A stretch of 7,505 bases of DNA from JAZDOH01 sp043798815 (lineage in GTDB: Bacteria; Patescibacteriota; Gracilibacteria; UM-FILTER-43-11): assembly GCA_043798815.1 (NCBI GenBank), contig JAZDOH010000097.1:1-7505 (forward strand). The letters run 5' to 3'. The position numbers and the translations under genes are program-made. The first letter of the stretch is position 1; every line of letters starts with the position of its first letter. This document shows, piece by piece, positions 1-4,846 of the stretch. The notes below the pieces were generated by a model that made no database searches, had not been told where the DNA came from, and saw only the letters and a list, made by a program, of their open reading frames with translations.

Positions 1-684
1 GGAACCGGCGACTTCATTCCACGCGATGTAATGGTAAGTATATCCACTTTCGTTCACATTTTTGCTCTTCCCTAGACTGAATCCATTGGTATTCAAGGAG
101 GTAATCCGATCAGTATAACCGGTATCGGCACCAAGCCAGAATGTTGGAGTCATTGTCACGGATCGTTGTAAGGCGGGTTTAGCATGAGAAGGTAGAATCA
201 TCATGTACTCTGGCTGAAAACTCAATCCGGCAATGGAGCGGTTGATGCCATTTCCCGTATAACTTCCTAAAGCCATGTCAGGAGAACCTTTCATGGCTAC
301 CCAAAAGAATTTTTTACCAGATTCATTGATATAAGTGCTCGAACCAATTTGAAAACCGTCTGCATCTAACGATTGGATATGATTGGATTCAAGCGCATAA
401 GAGCCATCTGTGGTTTTTGAAAAACCCGCGGGCATGGTTGAACTGCGGATAGCTCCATAATGGTAATTATGTCCTTTAATAATCACCAAATCGGGCTGAA
501 AGCCCACTCCGGTGATGTTGCGGTCGTCGAGCCCGTTTCCAACGTAAGTTCCCGTTTGGATCATGGTTGTAGTAGTGGCCTCGGCAAAAGGAATCCGGAT
601 GACCGAACTAAAGATAAATAAGCCTAAAATGAACAAGGGCAAAATCAAAATGGCTTTACCCTGAAAAGCAAATAGCTTTTTCAT
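1..684 (-). CDS. Secreted or membrane-anchored repeat protein with GxYxGNG modules (C-terminus beyond window)
   Basis: I translated this directly: 228 codons are open from ATG 684-682 to base 1 with no stop, so the C-terminus lies outside the window. Residues 1-36 start with MKKLFAFQGK, continue as a long hydrophobic stretch and end in PFAEA, consistent with a signal peptide or membrane anchor. Two copies of one module follow. The first begins GTYVGNGLDDRNITGVGFQP, the second GSYTGNGINRSIAGLSFQP. Each is followed by a segment with a DGF/NGF element, an NESG turn and an aromatic run (FFWVAM, YHYIAW). Such modules occur in large extracellular proteins of CPR bacteria and in some phage-like proteins; I think they belong to a DUF7483-like family, but this was not searched. 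I expect a beta-rich surface or exported protein, with no enzymatic motif seen. No Shine-Dalgarno sequence precedes the ATG; a possible own promoter lies at 715-744. Function unknown. Confidence 0.75.
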   Translation of the reverse strand, partial: MKKLFAFQGKAILILPLFILGLFIFSSVIRIPFAEATTTTMIQTGTYVGNGLDDRNITGVGFQPDLVIIKGHNYHYGAIRSSTMPAGFSKTTDGSYALESNHIQSLDADGFQIGSSTYINESGKKFFWVAMKGSPDMALGSYTGNGINRSIAGLSFQPEYMMILPSHAKPALQRSVTMTPTFWLGADTGYTDRITSLNTNGFSLGKSKNVNESGYTYHYIAWNEVAGS

Positions 685-695
685 AAAAAAATAAG

Positions 696-707
696 GTTAA
701 TATTAAC
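696..707. promoter_or_regulatory. Perfect 12-bp palindrome GTTAATATTAAC in the 5' leader of the repeat-protein gene
   Basis: The palindrome sits between the proposed -10 box (715-720) and the ATG at 684, at about +1 to +12 of the predicted transcript. That is a usual place for an operator. No regulator is known for it, and in AT-rich spacer DNA a 12-bp palindrome could arise by chance. Confidence 0.3.
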
Positions 708-714
708 GCTTTTA

Positions 715-744
715 AAGATACTCCAGAGCTACCGTTTTTGGCAA
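715..744 (-). promoter_or_regulatory. Predicted sigma70-type promoter for the repeat-protein gene
   Basis: On the minus strand a -35-like TTGCCA (744-739) is separated by 18 bp from a -10-like TATCTT (720-715). Transcription would start near 708 and leave a leader of about 24 nt. The match is partial, but it is the best candidate in the 80-bp gap between the two genes. Confidence 0.35.
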
Positions 745-764
745 CTGAAATTGAAACTTTGAAT

Positions 765-1769
765 CTAATGGTAAAAACTGACGGGCGCGGGCGCCATAGG
801 AGGGGTATGACTAAGGCTGTGAGAAACGGGAATAGGATCCATTTTTACAACCACTGGAGCTTTAGGCTCTTCTTTGTGAGCCAATACCGCGAAAGTGAAC
901 ACCCATACCGCTGTGGAAAAGATGTGAAACAGACCCAAGAGGTAAGAAGAAGCCAGCAGCAGAGCAAAACCAATCAATCCCAATGTGCTCAGGACGATGA
1001 CGGAAGAAAAAACATGCGCAAAATATCCCCCCAGCGCCACCAATCCCATGGGGATCAGTAAGACGAGAAGAATATTTAGAACCACGCGCACGGCAATCAG
1101 CGCCATGAGAATGAAAATAAGGATGGTTTTTCGGAAATTAGAAAGCACCAAAATGACGCTTTCTTTAAAAGACTCAATGAGTCGCTTGTTTTCCAAAACG
1201 ATAAAATACTCCGCGTAAGTAAAAAGGAAGCTGGCGATGAGCCCCACCATGACCACAAATAATAAAATCGGAAGTGCCACCAAGAAAACGTTCACGCCCC
1301 ACCACCTCAAAATGAAAGAACCTTCAGTAAACAAGGTGACGATGCTGAATGTTCCAGTCACCACTCCAAACTCGAACAATGGGAAAAAGCGCCTCAAACC
1401 AATTTCAACAGAACCTCCGATGGGTTTGTATTCGCGAATGCGCATAAGAGCCTCGATCAACGCCCCTTTGAAAATCGGCGGAATAACGACATATCCAATC
1501 AAAAACAAAAAAATAAAAACAATCATGCTCACTGCGCTCCACGGGTGCACTTTAACAAATCCTAAAACCGCCTCTAAGATCGGGCGAATGTTGGAATGGG
1601 TTTCAGCAGAAAAAAGTTCCGAATGCCTGAAGGCGTTGTATTGGTACGTGAGGTAAATGCTTGAAACCACCACGCTGAAAAAAGCGGGAACCATTCCATA
1701 CCATAGAAGTTTTTTTAGGTGGACTTGGGTTACCTGCCAAGCCTTACGAACAATATCGCGACTGTTCAT
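765..1769 (-). CDS. Multi-pass integral membrane protein of unknown function
   Basis: This 334-residue protein is dominated by hydrophobic segments at about residues 22-44, 78-99, 131-150 (weaker), 160-190, 214-238 and 243-297 (probably two), giving six or seven membrane spans. A basic amphipathic N-terminus (NSRDIVRKAWQV, then HLKK) precedes the first span. A charged stretch at 192-213 (ENKRLIESFKESVILVLSNF) resembles the helix before the last spans in several bacterial membrane families whose function is unclear, such as glycerophosphodiesterase-type membrane domains. That resemblance is weak and I assign no family. Residues 300-334 form a soluble tail rich in Pro, Val, Ser and His, probably cytoplasmic and disordered. 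There are no catalytic motifs. The start is the first ATG, without a Shine-Dalgarno sequence. The gene lies 79 bp downstream of the pseudopilin-like gene on the same strand and may be read from that unit or from its own promoter. Confidence 0.8.
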   Translation of the reverse strand: MNSRDIVRKAWQVTQVHLKKLLWYGMVPAFFSVVVSSIYLTYQYNAFRHSELFSAETHSNIRPILEAVLGFVKVHPWSAVSMIVFIFLFLIGYVVIPPIFKGALIEALMRIREYKPIGGSVEIGLRRFFPLFEFGVVTGTFSIVTLFTEGSFILRWWGVNVFLVALPILLFVVMVGLIASFLFTYAEYFIVLENKRLIESFKESVILVLSNFRKTILIFILMALIAVRVVLNILLVLLIPMGLVALGGYFAHVFSSVIVLSTLGLIGFALLLASSYLLGLFHIFSTAVWVFTFAVLAHKEEPKAPVVVKMDPIPVSHSLSHTPPMAPAPVSFYH

Positions 1770-1790
1770 GTTTGTATTTTAATGGCTCAC

Positions 1791-1799
1791 ATTTTAACA
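1791..1799 (-). promoter_or_regulatory. Possible extended -10 promoter for the 334-aa membrane protein gene
   Basis: The minus strand reads TGTTAAAAT here, an extended -10 (TGn plus TAAAAT) with no good -35. The start would fall near 1784, leaving about 15 nt before the ATG at 1769. A second TAAAAT at 1781-1776 would instead give an almost leaderless transcript. The 1770-1848 gap shows no convincing intrinsic terminator. Confidence 0.3.
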
Positions 1800-1848
1800 T
1801 AAAAAAGTCCCATAATCTACAAAAGTTCTTTGGCGTTTGGGTTTTGGT

Positions 1849-2319
1849 TCAATTCACTCGAATCGACTGAGGAAATAATTGCGATTCAGGCCGGATCTCC
1901 CGTGTGAAGCACGTCAGCCCATGACCATGAGACCAGTTGTCCATAGGGCCATAATAAGGCGCTTGTGATTGCTCTTGACTGTCCGTTTCCCGCAGGAAGG
2001 TAGTACAAAGCTTGTAACGGTTTTCGGAAAGTCTTTCATACCCGTAAAGCTCGCCGGTTTCCGGATCCCTGGGAAGATTTGAAAAATCTTTTAGAACAGC
2101 GGTTGAAAGATCCTGAAGGGTGGCAGGAAGCTTTTTTTGAATCCTAAAATGCTCATCCAGCTGATAACTGAGGCTGGAAAGATCCTGGATTCGCCGTTCA
2201 TCGAGCCGCTTCACCTGAGCTTCCAAGGGGGAGCCAACAGCAAAAAAACCAAGGACGATGGCCACCAATATCAAAATTCCGCCAATGCCGAAATAAAGAG
2301 AAGAAGAATTTTTGTTCAT
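1849..2319 (-). CDS. Single-pass membrane-anchored protein with a pseudopilin-like C-terminal region
   Basis: This 156-residue protein has one membrane span at about residues 9-29 and then an extracytoplasmic part. The segment at about 39-75 (DERRIQDLSSLSYQLDEHF, then KKLPATLQDL) looks like the helix of type II pseudopilins that leads into a 'Y..g.lP..l.dl' turn. PRDPETGELYGYERL at about 83-97 followed by RYKLCTTF resembles the GspG-type beta region (DP..G..Y.Y). Cys105 and Cys137 could form an exported disulfide, with a HGHGLTC motif at the second. The N-terminus lacks a clear prepilin peptidase site (no G-F/M-T-L-x-E), so I treat it as a pilin-like fold, not a proven pilin. Its ATG overlaps the stop of the DUF5671-like gene by the ATGA arrangement, which implies translational coupling and a shared job at the membrane. 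Function unknown. Confidence 0.8.
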   Translation of the reverse strand: MNKNSSSLYFGIGGILILVAIVLGFFAVGSPLEAQVKRLDERRIQDLSSLSYQLDEHFRIQKKLPATLQDLSTAVLKDFSNLPRDPETGELYGYERLSENRYKLCTTFLRETDSQEQSQAPYYGPMDNWSHGHGLTCFTREIRPESQLFPQSIRVN

Positions 2320-2771
2320 GAGTTTTTTTTAATGTCATTCAAATAATACCAAAACACGCCTCCGGAAATGACAAAGACAGTGAGCACTTTAAGAATAAAA
2401 CGCAACGTGATCTCACCTCCCAAAAAATTATAAACGAGGGAAATCACGTCTGAAATCACGATCACGGAAGCGATCACCAGCGTGGCGTACGTGAGCCATT
2501 TGCGAATGGAGGACTTGAGAAATGCTTCATCGACGAGTTGTTCTTTGCGAAGCTTAAAATTCATGAATGCGTAAACGGGAAAAGCAACGATCAACGTGGC
2601 CAAAAATTGCCTAATGACGTCAATGGAATAATCGTAAGGAGACGCGGGATCTGGAAATCCATGATTGATTAGTTGCCAAAAAAGCCCGCCCAAAGCAATG
2701 GCGGACATATAAAGTGTGACAAACGCGAGAAGATAAAGAAAAAACGTCCGTGCGGGATGCGAAGAATTCAT
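2316..2771 (-). CDS. DUF5671-like four-helix membrane protein
   Basis: This 151-residue protein has four hydrophobic helices at about residues 10-34, 52-70, 92-117 and 124-144. The N-terminal pattern ARTFFLYLLAFVTLYMSAIA and the loop GLFWQLINHGFPDP match what I recall of the DUF5671 family, which is common in Patescibacteria and uncharacterised. The loop between helices 2 and 3 is charged (KLRKEQLVDEAFLKSSIRKW). The protein ends DIKKNS, and its TGA overlaps the ATG of the pseudopilin-like gene (ATGA). A GGAGGT lies upstream, but about 17 nt from the ATG, which is too far for ordinary Shine-Dalgarno pairing. It is the first gene downstream of the structured RNA element at 3160-2806 on the same strand, so that RNA could be its long 5' leader. 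I see nothing that gives a biochemical role. Confidence 0.85.
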   Translation of the reverse strand: MNSSHPARTFFLYLLAFVTLYMSAIALGGLFWQLINHGFPDPASPYDYSIDVIRQFLATLIVAFPVYAFMNFKLRKEQLVDEAFLKSSIRKWLTYATLVIASVIVISDVISLVYNFLGGEITLRFILKVLTVFVISGGVFWYYLNDIKKNS

Positions 2772-2794
2772 GATTTTAAAATTAGGTTACCTCC

Positions 2795-2822
2795 ATAATA
2801 CTCTTTTCTCGCATTTTTTAAA
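2795..2822 (-). promoter_or_regulatory. Weak candidate promoter directly before the DUF5671-like gene
   Basis: On the minus strand TTTAAA (2822-2817) and TATTAT (2800-2795) are separated by 16 bp. Transcription would begin close to the GGAGGT at about 2793-2788. If real, the downstream gene pair can be expressed independently of the RNA element. The -35 overlaps the proposed 3' closing arm of that RNA, so the call is tentative. Confidence 0.25.
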
Positions 2823-2891
2823 GAGCGCCGTGCATTTCACGTGGGATCACATTAAGGATACCAGAGGTGGCAAAGGCGCCCTTTCGACACA

Positions 2892-2925
2892 CTACTCGAT
2901 TAGAGTAGGGGTCAGGCCTCCCTAC
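2892..2925 (-). other. Two overlapping, mutually exclusive hairpins within the RNA element
   Basis: One hairpin pairs 2892-2897 (CTACTC) with 2903-2908 (GAGTAG) around a 5-nt loop. The other pairs 2905-2910 (GTAGGG) with 2920-2925 (CCCTAC) around a 9-nt loop. Both have six Watson-Crick pairs, and they share bases 2905-2908, so both cannot form fully in one molecule. This is the layout of a structural switch, though the sequence does not prove switching. Confidence 0.45.
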
Positions 2926-2992
2926 CTAGGTCTTTCGCCCCGTAAAACGAAGCTAAGACACCAGTGTTTGTTTTTGTTTTTGGCCTCTACGA

Positions 2993-3018
2993 CCCACCGT
3001 AGCTTTAGCGAAGGTGGG
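2993..3018. repeat. Hairpin of a kind common in CPR genomes (CCCACC...GGTGGG with GTAGCTTTAGCGAA)
   Basis: A perfect 6-bp stem CCCACC (2993-2998) / GGTGGG (3013-3018) encloses GTAGCTTTAGCGAA, in which a further GC/GC pair closes a TTTA loop. I recall close variants (CGTAGCTTTAGCGAAGG between GC-rich arms) scattered between genes in Patescibacteria, but could not search. The internal mismatches are G-A and A-G on the plus strand and U-C and C-U on the minus strand, so this hairpin taken alone does not support leftward transcription. Confidence 0.5.
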
Positions 3019-3070
3019 GAGAGACTACTTAGCGCGGATCCGACGTAAAGCCGGACCGGTTGGGAAAGTA

Positions 3071-3128
3071 GGGAGAAAGCAATCTTACATCCCTTAGGGG
3101 GTAAGGAATATAAAGACTGCTTCCTCCC
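3071..3128 (-). other. Long 26-bp hairpin in the RNA element
   Basis: Arms 3071-3096 and 3102-3128 pair almost throughout with one bulged base, around a 5-nt loop (CCCCC on the minus strand). Read on the minus strand, four positions are G-U wobbles; on the plus strand the same positions are A-C mismatches. This asymmetry is expected if selection keeps the fold in a leftward RNA. The arm starts about 30 nt after the predicted transcription start. Confidence 0.75.
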
Positions 3129-3165
3129 TGCTGGAGCTTCTTTTAAAAGATCAGGTGATCAAATT

Positions 3166-3194
3166 ATTATATCATTTCGCAACTCAAACGTCAA
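3166..3194 (-). promoter_or_regulatory. Near-consensus sigma70 promoter driving the structured RNA leftwards
   Basis: On the minus strand TTGACG (3194-3189) and a perfect TATAAT (3171-3166) are separated by exactly 17 bp. The predicted start is at about 3160-3158, at the palindrome GATCAGGTGATC (3149-3160). A second palindrome, TCTTTTAAAAGA (3139-3150), follows at once. This is the best promoter match on the minus strand of the window, and it points away from gmk. Confidence 0.8.
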
Positions 3195-3233
3195 TCCTTT
3201 CGCCTCTCTCTTTTTTTCGTTACACTGCAATGG

Positions 3234-3809
3234 ATGAAAGGAAAATTATTTATCATTGTTGGTCCTTCCGGTTCCGGGAAAAGCTCCGTGATGATGGGGT
3301 TAAAAAAACAACATTCGGAATACACGTATCCGCTTTCTGCGACCACTCGCCCCATGCGGGAAGGTGAACGCGACGGAGACATTTATCATTTTTACACTCA
3401 AAAACAATTCGAAGAGGGCATTAAAAAAGAGGCATTTTTGGAGTACGCGCTCGTGCACCAATCTTATTATTATGGCCTTTTAAAAAAACCGGTTGTAGAA
3501 GCTTTAAAGCGCGGGGAGGCTGTGGTGCGTGAAGTGGATATTCAGGGGTTTGAAAGTATTCGCAAAATCATTCAAAAACCAAACCTGGTCACGATCTTCA
3601 TCACCGTGCCCGATAAATCCGAATTGATTGAGCGGATCGTGAACCGCGCCATCATTTCCAAAGGGGAATTGGATAAGCGCGTGGAAAGCATGCACCGTGA
3701 ATTCGGTTGGGCTCGTGAATGTGATTATCTGGTGGAAAACCGCACCGGAGAACTCGAAAAAACCATTCAAAAGGTGGCCGCAATCATTCAACAGGAAACC
3801 CAAAAGTGA
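3234..3809 (+). CDS. gmk: Guanylate kinase
   Basis: This cytosolic enzyme phosphorylates GMP to GDP with ATP, in purine nucleotide synthesis and salvage. The 191-residue length fits single-domain bacterial Gmk (about 190-210). The Walker A loop is GPSGSGKS at 10-17. The GMP-binding segment SATTRPMREGE lies at 35-45 (Arg39, Arg42, Glu45 of the family pattern), with YHF at 51-53 and Glu70-Tyr71. REVDIQGF at 99-106 carries the conserved Asp (usual form E.DvQGa). The lid region at about 135-162 is Arg-rich, and CDYLVENRTGELE matches the family's DY.v.N.......A block loosely. VHQSYYYGL at 74-82 departs from the usual VhGnYYGT. The start is MKGKLFIIVG at 3234; an out-of-frame ATG lies at 3230. No Shine-Dalgarno is present, only a pyrimidine run (3203-3218). 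A TACACT at 3221-3226 could be a -10 for an almost leaderless mRNA, without a clear -35. The stop overlaps the next start. Confidence 0.96.
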   Translation: MKGKLFIIVGPSGSGKSSVMMGLKKQHSEYTYPLSATTRPMREGERDGDIYHFYTQKQFEEGIKKEAFLEYALVHQSYYYGLLKKPVVEALKRGEAVVREVDIQGFESIRKIIQKPNLVTIFITVPDKSELIERIVNRAIISKGELDKRVESMHREFGWARECDYLVENRTGELEKTIQKVAAIIQQETQK

Positions 3810-4501
3810 TGTATCCGAAAAAATCCCCACGCCTTTGGCAGCTCGACGCCTTGAGGGGAGTGGCCATCCTGCTCATGGTGGCGTTTCACATCGTGTTCGA
3901 CTCGAGTGTCTTTTTTGGAGTTAAGCCCCTGGATTATCACCATAGTTTTTGGTATTACGAAGGCAAGCTTGCGGCCATCCTGTTCATCGGCCTGGCGGGC
4001 GTGGTGAGCGCGCTGGTTGGCGCCCAAAAAAATGTCCTGCGAGGAGTGCGATTGATTTTAATGGGACTCATCATCACCTTCGTAACACGAGTTATTTACC
4101 CGGAGTGGACGATTTGGTTCGGCATTCTGCACTTTTTGGGTGTTGGAATTTTGCTTTCGATCTTTTTTGCCCGCTTGGGCCGTTTCAACGCGGTTTTGGG
4201 ATTGCTGGCTATCGGATTGGGGGCGATCGTCACATCCTGGCGCGCCAGCCACTGGTTTGGACTTGTTTTTGGGGTGAGACCTTACGACTTCCAAACGTTC
4301 GACTATTACCCCCTATTTCCCTGGTTTGGAGTGATGTTGTTGGGAATGGCAGTGGGCCATTGGATAACTCAAAAAAGAACTCTTGCGGCCACTCCACCGC
4401 CCTGCACCGCGAAACCCTTGCTGTGGCTGGGAAAGTATTCGCTGTGGATTTACTTTGCAAATCAGCCGATCTTGCTCGGAATTTTGAGCTTGATTTTTTG
4501 A
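3809..4501 (+). CDS. DUF1624 / heparan-alpha-glucosaminide N-acetyltransferase-like membrane protein
   Basis: This 230-residue membrane protein opens with RLWQLDALRGVAILLMVAFH at 8-27, the hallmark of the DUF1624 (HGSNAT catalytic-like) family. Members are thought to pass acyl groups across the membrane to sugars, with a conserved His (here His27) in the first helix. About seven spans can be drawn: 14-36, 53-73, 77-97, 102-120, 128-145, 167-186 and 204-229. Further matches are WFGILHFLGVGILLS at 103-117 and DYYPLFPWFGVMLLGM at 165-180. Near the C-terminus, WLGKYSLWIYFANQPIL has Asn218 where relatives usually have His (Y..HQPi). The substrate is unknown; a cell-envelope glycan is a guess. The ATG at 3809 overlaps the gmk stop as TGATG, so translation is probably coupled. 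A GTG at 3806 is an alternative start. Nothing suggests a functional link to guanylate kinase beyond co-transcription. Confidence 0.85.
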   Translation: MYPKKSPRLWQLDALRGVAILLMVAFHIVFDSSVFFGVKPLDYHHSFWYYEGKLAAILFIGLAGVVSALVGAQKNVLRGVRLILMGLIITFVTRVIYPEWTIWFGILHFLGVGILLSIFFARLGRFNAVLGLLAIGLGAIVTSWRASHWFGLVFGVRPYDFQTFDYYPLFPWFGVMLLGMAVGHWITQKRTLAATPPPCTAKPLLWLGKYSLWIYFANQPILLGILSLIF

Positions 4502-4502
4502 C

Positions 4503-4531
4503 TTGACTTCTGTGGGTGGTATACCTATACT
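4503..4531 (+). promoter_or_regulatory. Sigma70 promoter of the copper operon
   Basis: TTGACT (4503-4508) and TATACT (4526-4531) are spaced by exactly 17 bp, immediately after the stop of the upstream gene. The predicted start at about 4538 leaves about 20 nt before the csoR ATG, with no Shine-Dalgarno motif. No terminator is visible between the upstream gene and this promoter. Confidence 0.8.
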
Positions 4532-4540
4532 GGGTATAGG
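4520..4540. promoter_or_regulatory. Probable CsoR operator overlapping the -10 box
   Basis: Two nested inverted repeats share this stretch: CCTATAC-TGG-GTATAGG (4524-4540, perfect 7-bp arms) and TATACC-N7-GGTATA (4520-4538). CsoR-family operators are GC-centred dyads of the form TA(T)ACC...GG(T)ATA next to or over their own promoter. Here the dyad covers the -10 and the transcription start, so bound apo-CsoR would block RNA polymerase and Cu(I) would relieve it. Binding is inferred from position and symmetry. Confidence 0.7.
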
Positions 4541-4557
4541 TTTTTAACTTTTATCCC

Positions 4558-4833
4558 ATGATTGAACCTTATAAAACAAAGGCTCTCGAGCGGCTCAAAC
4601 GCGCGAATGGCCAAATCCAGGGCATTATTCGCATGATCGAGGAAGATAAATACTGCGCGGACGTTCTTACGCAGCTCTTAGCCCTACAGGGCGCGCTCAA
4701 AGGTGTGATGCCCCTGGTGCTGGAAAATCACCTTACTACCTGCGGCCCCAAACAATTGGGGTCGAATGATTCCGCAAAACGCAAAAAATTCATCAAGGAA
4801 ATCGTGAAGGCCTGCGAACTTTCTAGCCGATAA
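4558..4833 (+). CDS. csoR: Copper-sensing transcriptional repressor, CsoR/RcnR (DUF156) family
   Basis: This all-helical DNA-binding repressor of 91 residues is the usual length for CsoR. The N-terminal helix carries ALERLKRANGQIQGIIRMIE (9-28), the family signature R-L-x-R-x-x-G-Q-x-x-G-I. The Cu(I) ligands are all present with the spacing of Mycobacterium tuberculosis CsoR (Cys36, His61, Cys65): Cys33 in DKYCADVLTQ, His58 in ENHLTTC and Cys62. The preceding Tyr32 fits the outer-shell Tyr of copper-type members. A Cys at the third ligand position, where RcnR has His, argues for Cu(I) and against Ni/Co. It is the first gene of the operon, so autoregulation through the dyad at 4520-4540 is expected. 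The next gene starts 13 nt after its stop. There is no Shine-Dalgarno motif. Confidence 0.95.
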   Translation: MIEPYKTKALERLKRANGQIQGIIRMIEEDKYCADVLTQLLALQGALKGVMPLVLENHLTTCGPKQLGSNDSAKRKKFIKEIVKACELSSR

Positions 4834-4846
4834 ATTAAACATCTTT

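Larger units (their letters stand above)
2806..3160 (-). ncRNA. Unidentified highly structured RNA element (stable ncRNA or long regulatory leader)
   Basis: The 462-bp gap 2772-3233 has no credible gene but much inverted-repeat structure. On the minus strand a near-consensus promoter (3194-3166) predicts a start at about 3160-3158. The predicted RNA contains a closing stem between 3148-3136 and 2826-2816 (11 pairs with two bulged A), a 26-bp hairpin (3128-3071), a stem at 3057-3036 with one bulge, a hairpin at 3018-2993, an A-rich linker (2982-2965), two mutually exclusive hairpins (2925-2892) and a hairpin at 2841-2829. The long hairpin has four G-U pairs read this way but four A-C mismatches on the other strand. 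I do not find the GAAAGUC or ACAGAA cores of RNase P RNA, the TTCGA T-arm and CCA of tmRNA, or the SRP GGUCAGGUCC-GGAA core. No U-tract terminator follows, so the RNA may be processed or may continue as leader into the DUF5671-like gene. The 3' boundary is approximate. Confidence 0.6.

Noticed and set aside
738..1656. Plus-strand ORFs opposite the 334-residue membrane protein gene
   Set aside because: They are antisense shadows with biased composition and no domain signal, while the minus-strand frame encodes a coherent membrane protein.
2788..2793. GGAGGT as Shine-Dalgarno of the DUF5671-like gene
   Set aside because: It lies about 17 nt from the ATG, too far for normal use, and I see no alternative start at the right distance in the same frame.
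3021..3027. GAGACTA as a group I intron R/P7 element
   Set aside because: No matching S element (ATAGTCC type) or other core sequence is found, and no interrupted gene flanks it.
2770..3048. 92-codon plus-strand ORF starting ATGATTTTAAAATTAGG
   Set aside because: It lies across the structured RNA element, has low-complexity and unlikely composition (RRG runs, FLFLFLA from the T-rich tract) and no recognisable domain.
3071..3128. Long hairpin as an intrinsic terminator
   Set aside because: No U-run follows it on either strand, and on the minus strand it lies just after a strong promoter.
2806..3160. RNase P RNA, tmRNA, 6S or SRP RNA as identity of the structured element
   Set aside because: I looked on both strands for GAAAGUC/ACAGAA (RNase P), a TTCGA T-arm with CCA (tmRNA) and the GGUCAGGUCC-GGAA-AGCAG core (SRP). 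Only a GGAAGCAG fragment inside the long hairpin resembles SRP, without its partner strand. The size and fold do not fit 6S.
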